Of a stretch of DNA of 64,000 bases, positions 1 to 10,601 are shown one piece after another (the first letter of the stretch is position 1; the number at the start of each line of letters is the position of its first letter). Below the pieces are notes generated by a model. It had not been told where the DNA came from. It was given only the letters and a program-made list of their open reading frames with translations, and did no database searches. The stretch spans positions 62,001-126,000 of the forward strand of contig NZ_LECT01000044.1 in assembly GCF_001027925.1 (NCBI RefSeq), written 5' to 3'. The translations under genes and the position numbers were made by a program. The DNA is from Rhodopirellula islandica. GTDB taxonomy: Bacteria > Planctomycetota > Planctomycetia > Pirellulales > Pirellulaceae.

Positions 1-3000
1 GAGGGAGGGCAGCTCTTGGTCACCTCGCTGACGGAGAGTTCGACTTACGATGCGGGAAACCGCCTGACGGCTCACTACACTCAGAATCCGAGTGTCACTT
101 GGTACCTCTACAAAGACGGGAGCGGAGACATCGTTCGCACCCAGAGCAAAGTAACCGCTTTGGCTGGAACCACGCTGACGGCAGCGGATCTAGAAGCTTA
201 CGGTGGAAGCAACGATGCGATCCCCAATACGCCTGTGACGTCGGTCAGCTACCAAGGTCTCAAAACCACGATCGATTACTACTCGACAGCGAACGTGATC
301 ACGGTTTCTGAGACCGACATGACCGCCGCCAGTCCATCGACAACGACTCGGACGACGAAAACAACGCTTGACCGCCTTGGGCAGGTTGTCAAAACGGTCA
401 GCCCCGATCCGGTGAGCGGACTGACAACCACCGGCTCGGATCAGAGAGAGGGCGGTGGCTTCGTTACTTCCTTCGAGTACGACAATCTAGGTAATCTCGT
501 TGGGGTCGTTGATGGGCTCAACAACGAATCCAGTTTCTCCTACGACGATCTCAATCGCCTCGTCAAAACGTCCACTCCAAACCCGGTTTCCGGCAGCCCA
601 TACGAGACAACGGTTAGCTACACGCCCAATGCGATTGGCTGGGACATTGAGACGACTGACCCTTCGGGCATTTCCGTCGTGGCTCAACTCGATGCGATGG
701 GGCGTCAGCGTACGATCATCGGCGACATCCCGACCAGCAATGTTCGTTATTGGAACGATGGTAACGTTCGGAGCGTTACCGATGCCGAAGGCAATTTTAC
801 GAGCTACGACTACGACGACCGCGGCCGACTGACGGAAGTGGAGTCGCTGGATCTACGTCGCTCCGTCTGGGCACCGACCACCAGCTACAGCTACACCGTT
901 GATTCGTTGGTGGATTCGATCACTGACCCATTGGGGCGAGCGACCACGTTTGAATACGACGATGGTGGCAGGCTGGTCAAATCGATTCAGCCGGATCCAG
1001 ATGGTGCAGGTGCGTTGGTTTCAGCTTTCACCGAGTACGGATTGGACAGCCTCGGGAATGTTCATTCGGTGGAAGATGCCTTTGGACAGGTCACTTCGTT
1101 GGATCTCGATTCTTGGTATCGCCCGACGACAACGACCGATCCGGCTTCGGGCGCCACTGATTCCCAGTACGATGTGTTTGGTAACGTCACGTCGGTCACT
1201 GATCCGCTCGGGAATGTCACCAACTTCACCTTCAATCACCTCAATCAGTTGGTGACGGAGGGCAAGGTCTACAGCGGTGGCACCGAAAGCCGATCTTATT
1301 CCTACGATGGTGTTGGTAACTTACGGTCACTGACGGATCGCAACGGACGCGTCACCGAATACGTCTACGACAATCGATACCGATTGGAGACGGAGACGTG
1401 GAAGACTGGCGGAACGACCGATCGGACGTTCGATTATGCTTACGATACATCCGACCGCCTGATTTCGATTGATGACAGTGACGTTCTCGCCACCGATTTT
1501 GAGTTCGCTTACGACGACCGGTCGCAGCTCGTGGCTGAAAGCCAATTGATCGGCTTGGTCGGGACCGCGATCAACTTCAATCGTGAATTTGACAATCGAG
1601 GCAATCGCATTGAACTGGGGGCCAATTTCGGGGGAACGCTTTCAGGCGGCGTGATCTCCGGTGGCGTGGGCGACTTCGAAAATGGCTATGAATACGATTA
1701 CCTGAATCGGTTGACGTCGATCGTTCAGCAATCGCAGTCCGGCGGGCATGCTGTTGCTCCTAAACTGGCTGAATTCGACTACAGCCGCGCGTCTCAACTG
1801 ACGGACTTGCACCGCTACTCCGCAACGACTGCTGGCTCATCGGATTTGGAGGTGCACAGCCGGATGGCGTATGATGACGCAGGTCGGCTCAGCAGTTTGA
1901 CTCATGGATCGTCAGCGATCTCCTACGGTGAGAACTGGGGCGGGACGTCGACACTCCCCTCCTCGCTTGGCAGTTCTGATCTGCTGGCCGCTTACACGTT
2001 CCAGTATGACGCGGACAACCGCTTGACGCAGTTCAATTCTTATCGCGATGGCACCTCGACCGCCTATGGCTACGACGTGCGTGATCAGCTGACCTCGGCT
2101 TCAAGCACGGCGATCAGCGAGCTGTCTCAGCCGTTTGGGCTTGCGACTGCAGAGTCCTACGACTTCGATGCCGGCGGGAATCGCAAATCCAGTGGTGGTG
2201 CGTCGCAGTCGGCTGCCAACACGCATAATCAACTGCAGAGCGACGGAACGTACAACTACACATACGACGATGAGGGCAACACGCTCAGTCGAACGTTGAT
2301 CAGCACGGGCGAGGTGACCCTGTACGAATGGGACCACCGCAATCGCTTGGCATCGATCACCGAGAAGACATCGTCCGTGGGCAGCGTGACGCAGAAGATC
2401 GAATACGTTTACGATGCCTTTGACAATCGCGTTGGCAAACGGCTGGACAGCGACGGGGACGGGGATTTCGACCGTGACGAAGCGTTTGCCTGGACGGAAG
2501 GACAGACGGTCCTGCGTGCGGTCGACTCTGATGGCGAGGCGGCGAGCGAGACGTTCACGCTTTCCAGCCGCTACCTGTACGGCGAGATGGTGGACCAGTT
2601 GTTGGCCGACGAGCAGTATGACGATGGAGCTGGCCCGGAGATCTCAACGACGACCGCGGCTGCAACGTCCGGTGAGACCTTCTGGGCATTGACCGATCAC
2701 CTGGGCAGCGTACGTGACTTGGTGGACAACAACGGCGAGATCCGCCAGCACGTCGCTTACGACAGCTTCGGCAATCGAATCGTTGAGCAGGATTACGACG
2801 CTTCAGGAACCGCAATCTCCAGCAGTCACCCCGATGCGATCGATGAGCTGTTCGGCTACACGGGCCGCGACTGGGACGCCGACGCGGGCTTGCAAAACAA
2901 CCGAGCCCGTTGGTACGACCCGGCAACGGGCCGCTGGCTCAGCCAAGACCCTATCGGCTTCGCAGCCGGTGATGCGAACTTGTATCGGTATGTGGGGAAT

Positions 3001-3828
3001 GCGCCAACGAATTCTACCGATCCAAGCGGCCTTGCTGATCCGCGCGTTGTCGGCGGGCACACTGTTGTTGGCACAGGTCACCATCTTGTGCCGGTAGAAG
3101 TTTGGGAAGAGTTCGGATTCTCACAAGAGGTTTACGAGTTTTTGGATAGCGACTACGCGAGGATCGAAACACCGAACGGCCACAACTACACCGCTCACGG
3201 CGAGCTGACAGGGTATTCCGGTTACATTCGGGCAGAGATGCGCGGTGAGCTACGCAAATACATGGGAGGACGAACGAGTGGCAAGCTATCGGTGCACGAA
3301 CAAATGGCCTTCGCAAAACAGTTTGTTGACAAAGTGAAATTCGGTAACTGCAGTAAAGCGTTTATCAAGGAGTTCAACAAGCACGCGAAAGAAGGACCGG
3401 ATGCAGTGCTTGAGTGGTGGAATCGTCGAGGGCATAAACTTCCTTGGTATGACGATGTTCCCGAAGTCAAAATAACTGGAATTGCAGTTCGCACTCCCTC
3501 TCAGTTTCGGAAGTGGGTTGGAAAGCGAGCTCGTACGATCTTGCCCTTCATCGGTGCAGTCGCGGTGTACAACACTGCCAGAGCAAATGGAAATTCACCC
3601 GCTGAAGCCGGGATGATCGCCGGCCTTGAAGAGGTTAATCCGTGTCCTGTCGGCTACGAAGAGTTTCACGATGCAGGAATGGCGTATCAGAATCTCGCCA
3701 ACCGAGCGCTTGAAACGAACAGAACACGATTCGAAGCAATTCTTGGAATACAAAATGGCGGAAACATACCGATACATGCTGGCACCCGTCCCGGCGGAGT
3801 CAGCGACAACGTGAGACCAAAGAGATAA
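1..3828 (+). CDS. RHS/YD-repeat polymorphic toxin, 5' end outside window
   Basis: The frame is open to base 1, so the true start lies upstream. Dozens of YD repeats (for example YDYDDRGRL, YEYDYLNRL) form the long beta-filament region. The RHS core closes with GYTGRDWD, DPIGF and NLYRYVGN at about 2850-3030. After the DPSGL end of the core comes a unique tail of about 260 residues starting with GTGHHLVPVEVW, which resembles the His-His-containing HNH-type nuclease toxins found at RHS tips. RHS proteins are secreted or contact-dependent toxins whose tail is released into a target cell. The nuclease call for the tail is inference from the HH motif; the RHS assignment is secure. The gene 4 bases downstream is the expected immunity gene. 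Confidence 0.93.
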   Translation, partial: EGGQLLVTSLTESSTYDAGNRLTAHYTQNPSVTWYLYKDGSGDIVRTQSKVTALAGTTLTAADLEAYGGSNDAIPNTPVTSVSYQGLKTTIDYYSTANVITVSETDMTAASPSTTTRTTKTTLDRLGQVVKTVSPDPVSGLTTTGSDQREGGGFVTSFEYDNLGNLVGVVDGLNNESSFSYDDLNRLVKTSTPNPVSGSPYETTVSYTPNAIGWDIETTDPSGISVVAQLDAMGRQRTIIGDIPTSNVRYWNDGNVRSVTDAEGNFTSYDYDDRGRLTEVESLDLRRSVWAPTTSYSYTVDSLVDSITDPLGRATTFEYDDGGRLVKSIQPDPDGAGALVSAFTEYGLDSLGNVHSVEDAFGQVTSLDLDSWYRPTTTTDPASGATDSQYDVFGNVTSVTDPLGNVTNFTFNHLNQLVTEGKVYSGGTESRSYSYDGVGNLRSLTDRNGRVTEYVYDNRYRLETETWKTGGTTDRTFDYAYDTSDRLISIDDSDVLATDFEFAYDDRSQLVAESQLIGLVGTAINFNREFDNRGNRIELGANFGGTLSGGVISGGVGDFENGYEYDYLNRLTSIVQQSQSGGHAVAPKLAEFDYSRASQLTDLHRYSATTAGSSDLEVHSRMAYDDAGRLSSLTHGSSAISYGENWGGTSTLPSSLGSSDLLAAYTFQYDADNRLTQFNSYRDGTSTAYGYDVRDQLTSASSTAISELSQPFGLATAESYDFDAGGNRKSSGGASQSAANTHNQLQSDGTYNYTYDDEGNTLSRTLISTGEVTLYEWDHRNRLASITEKTSSVGSVTQKIEYVYDAFDNRVGKRLDSDGDGDFDRDEAFAWTEGQTVLRAVDSDGEAASETFTLSSRYLYGEMVDQLLADEQYDDGAGPEISTTTAAATSGETFWALTDHLGSVRDLVDNNGEIRQHVAYDSFGNRIVEQDYDASGTAISSSHPDAIDELFGYTGRDWDADAGLQNNRARWYDPATGRWLSQDPIGFAAGDANLYRYVGNAPTNSTDPSGLADPRVVGGHTVVGTGHHLVPVEVWEEFGFSQEVYEFLDSDYARIETPNGHNYTAHGELTGYSGYIRAEMRGELRKYMGGRTSGKLSVHEQMAFAKQFVDKVKFGNCSKAFIKEFNKHAKEGPDAVLEWWNRRGHKLPWYDDVPEVKITGIAVRTPSQFRKWVGKRARTILPFIGAVAVYNTARANGNSPAEAGMIAGLEEVNPCPVGYEEFHDAGMAYQNLANRALETNRTRFEAILGIQNGGNIPIHAGTRPGGVSDNVRPKR

Positions 3829-3832
3829 TGCC

Positions 3833-4879
3833 GTGACTCGAATGAATGTGTTTCTCCCTTATCGCCTCGGGGAGAATTGGGGCTACTTAGATAAATCGGG
3901 ACAAATCGTAATTCAAGCAAGGTTTGAATCCACAGGAAAAGTCGACGGTGGCAACCCTTATGGGATTCGCGATGACGGTATCGCGATACTGTCATTGTCG
4001 GGAGAAGAATTAAGCTTTGTTCCAAATGCTTGGTCAATGAACCCTTTTTCGCAGGGACTGCTTGCGATTCATCGTGACGACAAAGTTGGGTACTGCAATC
4101 AGCGCGGAGAAGTTGTAATAGCGCCACAGTTCGAGGTTGCAACAACTTTCGGAAAAGTATCAGCAACAGCATGCGTCGGAACAGCGGACGCAGAAAGATG
4201 GGGACGCTTGAGCCCGCAGGGCAAATGGCACGAAGAACCACGCTACGCATTCCTACGCGACCTTGCCAATATTGGGAGGTTCAGTGGCGGAAGGCTCGTC
4301 GACTCGGACAAGTACGTCGTCGTTGATGAGTTAGGTAGGCGTACGATCGAAGAAGAGTTTCTAGACGTCAGGTTGGAATCAGAAGGACTGATTCCGGTTC
4401 GATACACGAAATCAAGAAAGATGGGGTGGATCGACATACAAGGGAATCGTGTCTGCGCAGATAGATTTGATGATCTTGGTGGTTACTTCACGAGCGGCAT
4501 GATTGCAGCGAAGGTAAACGATCACTGGGGCGTGGTTGATGTCCAAGGAAATTGGGTATTTGAAGCGACGTTTTCGTTTATCGGGCACCGGTCATCAGGA
4601 TTGTGGTCAGCCGTAATCAAGGGTGATTATCGCGGTGACTTTGGTATGCCTTGTGATGAGCTTCAAGGATTTGTGGACGATAAGGGGGCTGTCGCAATCC
4701 CACCTAAATTTATGCGCGTCCACGATTTCAAGAGTGATCGCTCATTAGTCTACTTTCCGCGTTCCAACGACGCTTCCATCCGAACGCCAATACCGTTTGG
4801 CTACGTCGATCCACAAGGGACAATTGTTTGGCAAGAAGAATCGGGAGGAGGAAAAGGTGTCGGACACCGAAATGCCTAA
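3833..4879 (+). CDS. WG-repeat protein, probable immunity protein for the upstream RHS toxin
   Basis: The 348-residue protein shows repeated WG-type units (GENWGYLDKSGQIVI, DDKVGYCNQRGEVVI, NDHWGVVDVQGNWVF, FGYVDPQG) typical of WG/KWG beta-repeat proteins. WG-repeat proteins are common immunity partners of polymorphic toxins. It starts with GTG (or ATG 9 bases later) 4 bases after the RHS stop, so the two are co-transcribed. It is AT-richer than the RHS core, as toxin/immunity cassettes usually are. The immunity role is inferred from position. Confidence 0.75.
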   Translation: MTRMNVFLPYRLGENWGYLDKSGQIVIQARFESTGKVDGGNPYGIRDDGIAILSLSGEELSFVPNAWSMNPFSQGLLAIHRDDKVGYCNQRGEVVIAPQFEVATTFGKVSATACVGTADAERWGRLSPQGKWHEEPRYAFLRDLANIGRFSGGRLVDSDKYVVVDELGRRTIEEEFLDVRLESEGLIPVRYTKSRKMGWIDIQGNRVCADRFDDLGGYFTSGMIAAKVNDHWGVVDVQGNWVFEATFSFIGHRSSGLWSAVIKGDYRGDFGMPCDELQGFVDDKGAVAIPPKFMRVHDFKSDRSLVYFPRSNDASIRTPIPFGYVDPQGTIVWQEESGGGKGVGHRNA

Positions 4880-7206
4880 TTAGGCAAGCAGGAGGTGGTA
4901 TTCTTCTTGGCGAAAGTTGGCTGATGCCAACCACCGTTCGATTGCGATCAACTTCAGCCGTGGATTTAACAATCGCGGCAACCGCATCGAATTTGGGGGG
5001 CAATTGGGGTGGAACGCTCTCGGGAGGCGTGATCTCCGGTGGCGTGGACGACTTCGAAAATGGCTATGAATACGATTACCTGAATCGGTTGACCTCGATC
5101 GTTCAGCAATCGCAGTCCGGCGGGCATGCTGTTGATCCCAAGCTGGCTGAATTCGACTACAACCGCGCGTCTCAATTGACGGACTTGCACCGCTACTCCG
5201 CAACGACTGCTGGCTCATCGGATTTGGAAGTGCACAGCCGGATGGCGTATGATGACGCAGGTCGGCTCAGCAGTTTGACTCATGGATCGTCAGCGATCTC
5301 CTCCGGTGAGAACTGGGGCGGGACGTCGACACTCCCCTCCTCGCTTGGCAGTTCTGGTTTGCTGGCCGCTTACACGTTCCAGTACGACGCGGACAATCGC
5401 TTGACGCAGTTCTCTTCTTATCGTGATGGCACCTCGACCGCTTACGGCTACGACGTGCGTGATCAGCTGACCTCGGCTTCAAGCACAGCGATCAGCGGGC
5501 TGTCTCAGCCGTTTGGGCTTGCGAGTGCAGAGTCCTACGACTTCGATGCCGGCGGGAATCGCAAATCCAGTGGCGGTGCGTCGCAGTCGTCTGCCAACAC
5601 GCATAATCAACTGCAGAGCGACGGAACGTACAACTACACCTACGACGATGAAGGCAACACGCTCAGTCGAACGTCGATCAGCACGGGCGAGGTGACCCTG
5701 TACGAATGGGACCATCGCAATCGCTTGGAATCGATCACCGAGAAGACGTCGTCCGTGGGCAGCGTGACGCAGAAGATCGAGTACGTTTACGATGCCTTTG
5801 ACAATCGCGTCGGCAAACGCCTGGACAGCGACGGGGATGGCGATTTTGATCGTGACGAAGCGTTTGTCTGGACGGAGGGACAGACGGTGCTGCGTGCGGT
5901 CGACTCTGACGGAGAGGCGGCGAGCGAGACGTTCACACTGTCTAGTCGCTACCTGTACGGCGAGATGGTGGACCAGTTGCTGGCCGACGAGCAGTATGAC
6001 GATGGAGCAGGACCCGAGATCTCAACGACGACCGCGGCTGCAACGTCCGGTGAGACCTACTGGGCGTTGAACGATCACCTGGGCAGCGTGCGTGACTTGG
6101 TGGACAACAGCGGCGAAATCCGCCAGCACGTCGCCTATGACAGCTTCGGCAACCGAATCGTTGAGCAGGATTACGACGCTTCAGGAACCGCAATCTCCAG
6201 CAGTCACCCCGATGCGATTGACGCACTGTTCGGCTACACGGGTCGCGACTGGGACGCTGACGCGGATCTGCAGAACAACCGAGCCCGTTGGTACGACCCG
6301 GCAACGGGCCGATGGCTCAGCAATGACCCTATCGGCTTCGCGGCGGGGGATGCGAATCTGTATCGGTATGTTGGGAACGGGCCAACCAATGCAATTGACC
6401 CGAGTGGTCTAGCCGAGGATGACCCAAGATGGTGGGGTGACACGTATTGGTTTCAAGTATGGGGTTGGTGGGGGCCTCACCGCTGGGCGATTAACAGAGT
6501 AACGGGATACCATTCGGCGGAAAACCTCGCAATAGAACTCGATCGCCAACTGCGGGCGAATGATCGCGTCGCGGGCGTTAACGGTTGTGACACAAATGGC
6601 AATGGTGTCATCGATCCATTGGAAAGACTCGACAGTCTTGATCGCTTGAACCGAAGCAAACGACTTTCGGCGGCAGAGTCAGCTCGAGTGAAAACGTTGG
6701 CTGAGTCAGCCATCGAAGGAAATGCGGCGATGTTGGGAGGTGGTCTTGTTGGTTCTGTTTCCAGGCGAACAAGCCACCGAATTCTTGCCCAGGTCGATCA
6801 TCTAGATGAACTGGATAATCTTGGAACCCACGTTGCATCTGGCAAACCATCGCAAAGAGTTACCGCAGTTCCGCACACCTACGTCAACCCAGGGCATCAC
6901 GTTCCAGGAACTCCAACGTACGTTGCGGGCAAGAGCGTATTGCCAACAAATCACGTCCAGTTATTCGCTCGAAGTGTCGGGGTCCGAAACCAGCAAGGTA
7001 AGATTCTTCGTTGGGCCCGAGAGCAACGCGGTAACCAGACGATCTATCATCGTTTTGAACCACACTCGAGCGGTGAGTATCACTGGAGCGGTTCAACTTG
7101 CGGTGTCGATAGCCGAGGAACGAACCGAGCAATCGCCTTACGCGATGTTCCCGTTCGGGAAATTGGGCGTCAAACACCAAACGGAGGCTGGGCGATTCAA
7201 GAATGA
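4828..7206 (+). CDS. Displaced RHS tip cassette with a different C-terminal toxin
   Basis: From about 4935 the DNA repeats the upstream RHS gene (aligned with about 1569 onward), with a 1-base frame change near 4999. From 5040 it is almost identical in protein to the end of the first RHS core. After the second core end (DPIGF, NLYRYVGNGPTN) the last ~270 residues are unrelated to the first toxin and not recognised. The cassette has no convincing own start: the upstream part overlaps the WG-repeat gene and has no signal sequence. This is the usual layout of an orphan RHS tip, expressed only after recombination with the full-length gene. The toxin activity is unknown. Confidence 0.75.
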   Translation: MARRIGRRKRCRTPKCLIRQAGGGILLGESWLMPTTVRLRSTSAVDLTIAATASNLGGNWGGTLSGGVISGGVDDFENGYEYDYLNRLTSIVQQSQSGGHAVDPKLAEFDYNRASQLTDLHRYSATTAGSSDLEVHSRMAYDDAGRLSSLTHGSSAISSGENWGGTSTLPSSLGSSGLLAAYTFQYDADNRLTQFSSYRDGTSTAYGYDVRDQLTSASSTAISGLSQPFGLASAESYDFDAGGNRKSSGGASQSSANTHNQLQSDGTYNYTYDDEGNTLSRTSISTGEVTLYEWDHRNRLESITEKTSSVGSVTQKIEYVYDAFDNRVGKRLDSDGDGDFDRDEAFVWTEGQTVLRAVDSDGEAASETFTLSSRYLYGEMVDQLLADEQYDDGAGPEISTTTAAATSGETYWALNDHLGSVRDLVDNSGEIRQHVAYDSFGNRIVEQDYDASGTAISSSHPDAIDALFGYTGRDWDADADLQNNRARWYDPATGRWLSNDPIGFAAGDANLYRYVGNGPTNAIDPSGLAEDDPRWWGDTYWFQVWGWWGPHRWAINRVTGYHSAENLAIELDRQLRANDRVAGVNGCDTNGNGVIDPLERLDSLDRLNRSKRLSAAESARVKTLAESAIEGNAAMLGGGLVGSVSRRTSHRILAQVDHLDELDNLGTHVASGKPSQRVTAVPHTYVNPGHHVPGTPTYVAGKSVLPTNHVQLFARSVGVRNQQGKILRWAREQRGNQTIYHRFEPHSSGEYHWSGSTCGVDSRGTNRAIALRDVPVREIGRQTPNGGWAIQE

Positions 7207-7643
7207 TTCAGGATTTCAAATTCACGACTCCGACAGTCACTGTTAACGCTTCTCCAAGAGCGGAAAGCAAGGTGCCCTATGGTTCCGTCCTTCTTCTGGT
7301 TGGTGGAAAGAATCTGTTTCGTTGGCCTAGCAATCATCCGTTTTACTTCGAGTCGATACTCGATGTATTAAACGAACTAGCAAACGCACCGGAGGCTTCG
7401 CCCGATGGAGCCACGCGTCTCCAACGGTTGTCAACTACAGAATGTCTTGACGGTGCATCCTTTGAAATCGTGTCTAATGGAGACACGATTCAAATTCAAA
7501 GAGAGATTTGGCCTGATTGGGGCGACATCGCTGTTTCTGAATCTGATTGGACCGCCGCCACTGCAAAGAGGGATGACATGCGTAATGCGTCGTCAGAGTT
7601 CGCCAGGTATCTAACTGAGTTAGATTCAACAGAAATCGTTTAA
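7203..7643 (+). CDS. Probable immunity protein of the second RHS tip
   Basis: The 146-residue acidic protein overlaps the RHS tip stop codon by 4 bases (ATGA), a strong sign of translational coupling. No family is recognised. It carries no signal peptide or membrane segment, consistent with a cytoplasmic antitoxin/immunity protein. Function is inferred from position alone. Confidence 0.6.
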   Translation: MIQDFKFTTPTVTVNASPRAESKVPYGSVLLLVGGKNLFRWPSNHPFYFESILDVLNELANAPEASPDGATRLQRLSTTECLDGASFEIVSNGDTIQIQREIWPDWGDIAVSESDWTAATAKRDDMRNASSEFARYLTELDSTEIV

Positions 7644-8621
7644 GGGTAGCCAACACGATCGGAAGCGACCGCGGCGATGGCAGGAAGCCATCGCAACGAT
7701 CGGGCCGGAAGCCCGCCACGCTGGACGACCGCGCACACCCCGAACGCACCGGAGCGGTAGCGACAGCGACGACAGGATGTCGTCGCGGGTCCTCTGGCAC
7801 GATGCCCGCCGCTTTGGGCTTAGAGCGCACTCGCCGAAGGCAGGCGGGCCCGGATGGCCCGCCAATGACGTGGCGCGGCGGCACGATGCCGCCCGGAGGA
7901 ACGCGACACGAAGGGCAGCTAAAGAAAAAACGGTTGAAACTCCGATGGATTCGACCAATGCGAAGATGGTTGAATCACCGATCAATCGCCCAACGTCGCG
8001 TGTAGCCGGGTCGTAGCGACCAAGCGTAGGGAAGGCGCGGCGACGAGGAACGAGGAGCGGAGACCGCACCGCAGCGCCCGAGCGGAGACCGGGCGTCGAG
8101 AGGAGGGAGCTCGCGCAGCCATGGATGGCGCAGCGCACGACCGACGAACCAAGGCAGGATGCCGATAAAGACTGTATGAGGCAGGAGGCCGAGTTCCGCC
8201 CTAGAGTGCGGTAGCGACCGCGAACGAGCCTAAGCGAGTGAGCCGGGAGCGGTGGACCACCAGTGGACTTGCAAGGCGGCGGCGGAGTAACGCAGCGACA
8301 GCGAGCACACGCAGTCCGTCCGCGAGTGACGATCAGAACCACGCCCCGCGGACCGCGCACCGGCGCTACGGGTAACGTCTACATCGAAGTGAACCCAAAC
8401 CGCCCAACCCGACCTTGCCAACAGATTCTTCTTTTTAGCTGCTGCGAGAACGGCTTGCGGCTCTTGACAACCAGGCGAAGGTGTCGCGTCATCAAGAAAC
8501 GGCCCGTGCCTTTCTTGATGTTCGCACCGCAGCCGGACCACTGCGGGTAAACGTCGCCCCTGCTTTTTCACGTCCTCCAAGGCGTCACGGCTACCGCTGC
8601 GCGCTGACCGGATCACCTTCA
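7644..8621. other. About 1 kb non-coding, GC-rich, purine-biased stretch
   Basis: No frame here looks like a real gene. The DNA is rich in GCGACGAG, AGCGGAG and CGGCGG-type words and several short hairpins such as GACGACAGGATGTCGTC. It separates the second RHS cassette from the TOPRIM/toxin chimera. It may be decayed RHS-linked DNA or a structured transcript; nothing definite can be assigned. Confidence 0.5.
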
Positions 8622-10040
8622 ATGGAACCCAAACCGATGACCACGAAAACTTTCACTCAAAGACTTCTTGATTCACCGCTGGCAACCGTCGCCGACTACT
8701 ACACCCGGCACCTGAACGACAACGCCCATCCTTTCCTTTCAAAGAATTGCCTCTCAGCCGATGATTCGCTACGCGTTGGATTTGCTGACCGAACACTCGG
8801 CAAGCAGATTCCGGCGAAACAACTCAAGCTCGGCCGCGACATCCGAGCGAGGCTCAAACAAGTCGGCATCCTCAAAGCATCCGGCCACGAATCCCTACGC
8901 GGCTTCGTCACCGTGCCGCTAACCGACCGCGAAGGAAACACGACAGGCATCTACGGTCTGCGCATCGACAACAAAGGTAAGGACCAACCGCAACTGACTT
9001 TCGGCAACGGCATCTTCAACGCCACAGCGCTGACGCCCTTCAATGAAATCATCCTCTGTGACAGTCTCCTCGATGCGTGGACCTTCCACGCTGCCGGTCA
9101 TGCCAATGCCATCGCAGCCGAAGGCCAGCAGCTAAACAAAGAATACTTAGCAAACGTCAAATACATCTTGCTTGCGGACGTTTCACTTGATGAATCTTCC
9201 TTCGATGGAATCGAGCTGATGCGCATTCACTTTCCCGAAGAAACAACCGTCAACCAATACGCGATTCAAAACCGAACGGTTGACGATGCGTTGGGAAAGC
9301 GCATCCGTGCCGCTTCGGTCATTGAATGTGGCGCGGGCTTGCAACCTGTGAACAAGCCAACCACGAAAGACGAGCAGCTAATGAAAGAAACGCCAACGGC
9401 ATCACCAACGCCTGCGCCGATCGACGACATCCAGGTTGAGCATAGCAAAGCCAACGGGGAAATCACACTGCGCATCGAAACCCGTCGCTGCCGAGTCCGC
9501 GGCGTGGAACGCAATACGACCACCGGCGTGATGAAAATCAACTTGATGATCTTCAACGAGCGAAACGAACGCGTCCACGTCGATAAAGGGAAGATTGCTG
9601 ATTTTCAAAAAGGCCTTAAAAAGAGACTTCGTGACGGTACCGAAAAGCTCCGCGATGAAGAGAATGCAATGAAACGCTACTATGAACGACAGGCCAGTCT
9701 CGCGGCATTTGCGTTTTTAGGAAACAGCAAGGGATTTCAAGAGGCTCAAGACGCGATAGCCAATTCCGTGTTTGATGAATTGGAAGTATTGAGCAAACAA
9801 CGCTCAGATGGCGCGCTTGCATGCACCGAGAATTGGCTCGGCGATGGTTGGCTTGGGTGGACTGTTGATTTTTTCAATCCAGCAAGCGATGCCGCGTCGT
9901 TAGCGCAGCTTGAGTACATGCTACATGTTATCGGTGGTGGAAATCCTTACGGCGAAACTCCCTCTCAAGAAAACGCTCGCCAACATCACGAAATAACTGG
10001 TACTCCGCTAATTAGCCTCGGAGCAGGTCCCAAATTTTAG
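8622..10040 (+). CDS. Chimera of a TOPRIM/primase-like domain and a toxin-like tail
   Basis: The N-terminal ~240 residues match the TOPRIM primase-like protein of mobile elements: ADRTLGKQIP, KQVGILKASGHE, YGLRIDNK, EIILCDSLLDAWTF, NQYAIQN and LGKRI. No CHC2 zinc finger is seen. The acidic stretch normally following the TOPRIM glutamate is altered (LLADVSLDES), so catalysis is doubtful. The last ~150 residues resemble an RHS-type tip (DFFNPASDAASLAQLEYM, GGGNPYGETPSQENARQ). ATG at 8622 or 8637 fits. The next gene lies 33 bases downstream in immunity position. I infer a toxin tail that has recombined onto a mobile-element gene. Confidence 0.6.
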   Translation: MEPKPMTTKTFTQRLLDSPLATVADYYTRHLNDNAHPFLSKNCLSADDSLRVGFADRTLGKQIPAKQLKLGRDIRARLKQVGILKASGHESLRGFVTVPLTDREGNTTGIYGLRIDNKGKDQPQLTFGNGIFNATALTPFNEIILCDSLLDAWTFHAAGHANAIAAEGQQLNKEYLANVKYILLADVSLDESSFDGIELMRIHFPEETTVNQYAIQNRTVDDALGKRIRAASVIECGAGLQPVNKPTTKDEQLMKETPTASPTPAPIDDIQVEHSKANGEITLRIETRRCRVRGVERNTTTGVMKINLMIFNERNERVHVDKGKIADFQKGLKKRLRDGTEKLRDEENAMKRYYERQASLAAFAFLGNSKGFQEAQDAIANSVFDELEVLSKQRSDGALACTENWLGDGWLGWTVDFFNPASDAASLAQLEYMLHVIGGGNPYGETPSQENARQHHEITGTPLISLGAGPKF

Positions 10041-10073
10041 AACAATACACATCACACCAATTTTGACTAATTC

Positions 10074-10601
10074 ATGAAGATTGAACTGTATCAAACAGAG
10101 AATCGAGGAAGCAATCTGATTCGTCTCGGAAATTTTGTTGATGAGAGAGGCGGTTCATGGTGCCCCAGCGATCCTAGAACGGCGAGAGCACTTAACTGTG
10201 AACTTGTCCACGGCACACAGTTTGTGGATTTTCCTGGCACCTTTTCGGCAGTTGGACCAATAGTATCAAATCGCATTTTCGAAGAATTTAAAGGTTTTTC
10301 CATACATCCATCATTGGATTGGATAAGAACTGTTGTGGACGGTCATAAGTTGCCTTTGGAGCAGCGTGTATTCTGGGTTGGGCATTTCGATTACGATGAA
10401 TTGCCCATTGTTACCGTACCGGATCCAGAGGATGAGTTTTTCGGTCCGCGTCGATTGGCAACGAATGCTCAAATTGATTCAAAAATGGACTTTGTTGTCG
10501 ATAGCGACACACAGGTCCTATTTTCCTCGTCTTTAAAGAACCACTTGACCAAGTTTCTTTCGCCGGAAGTTCATTTCGTTGAATTAGGAAGGGGATGGTG
10601 A
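10074..10601 (+). CDS. Hypothetical protein in immunity position
   Basis: The 175-residue soluble protein lies 33 bases after the toxin-like chimera. It contains IHPSLDWI, VFWVGHFDYDELPI and PDPEDEFFGPRRL; no family is recognised. Its low GC compared with the flanks is typical of toxin/immunity cassettes. A role as immunity protein is inference. Confidence 0.55.
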   Translation: MKIELYQTENRGSNLIRLGNFVDERGGSWCPSDPRTARALNCELVHGTQFVDFPGTFSAVGPIVSNRIFEEFKGFSIHPSLDWIRTVVDGHKLPLEQRVFWVGHFDYDELPIVTVPDPEDEFFGPRRLATNAQIDSKMDFVVDSDTQVLFSSSLKNHLTKFLSPEVHFVELGRGW

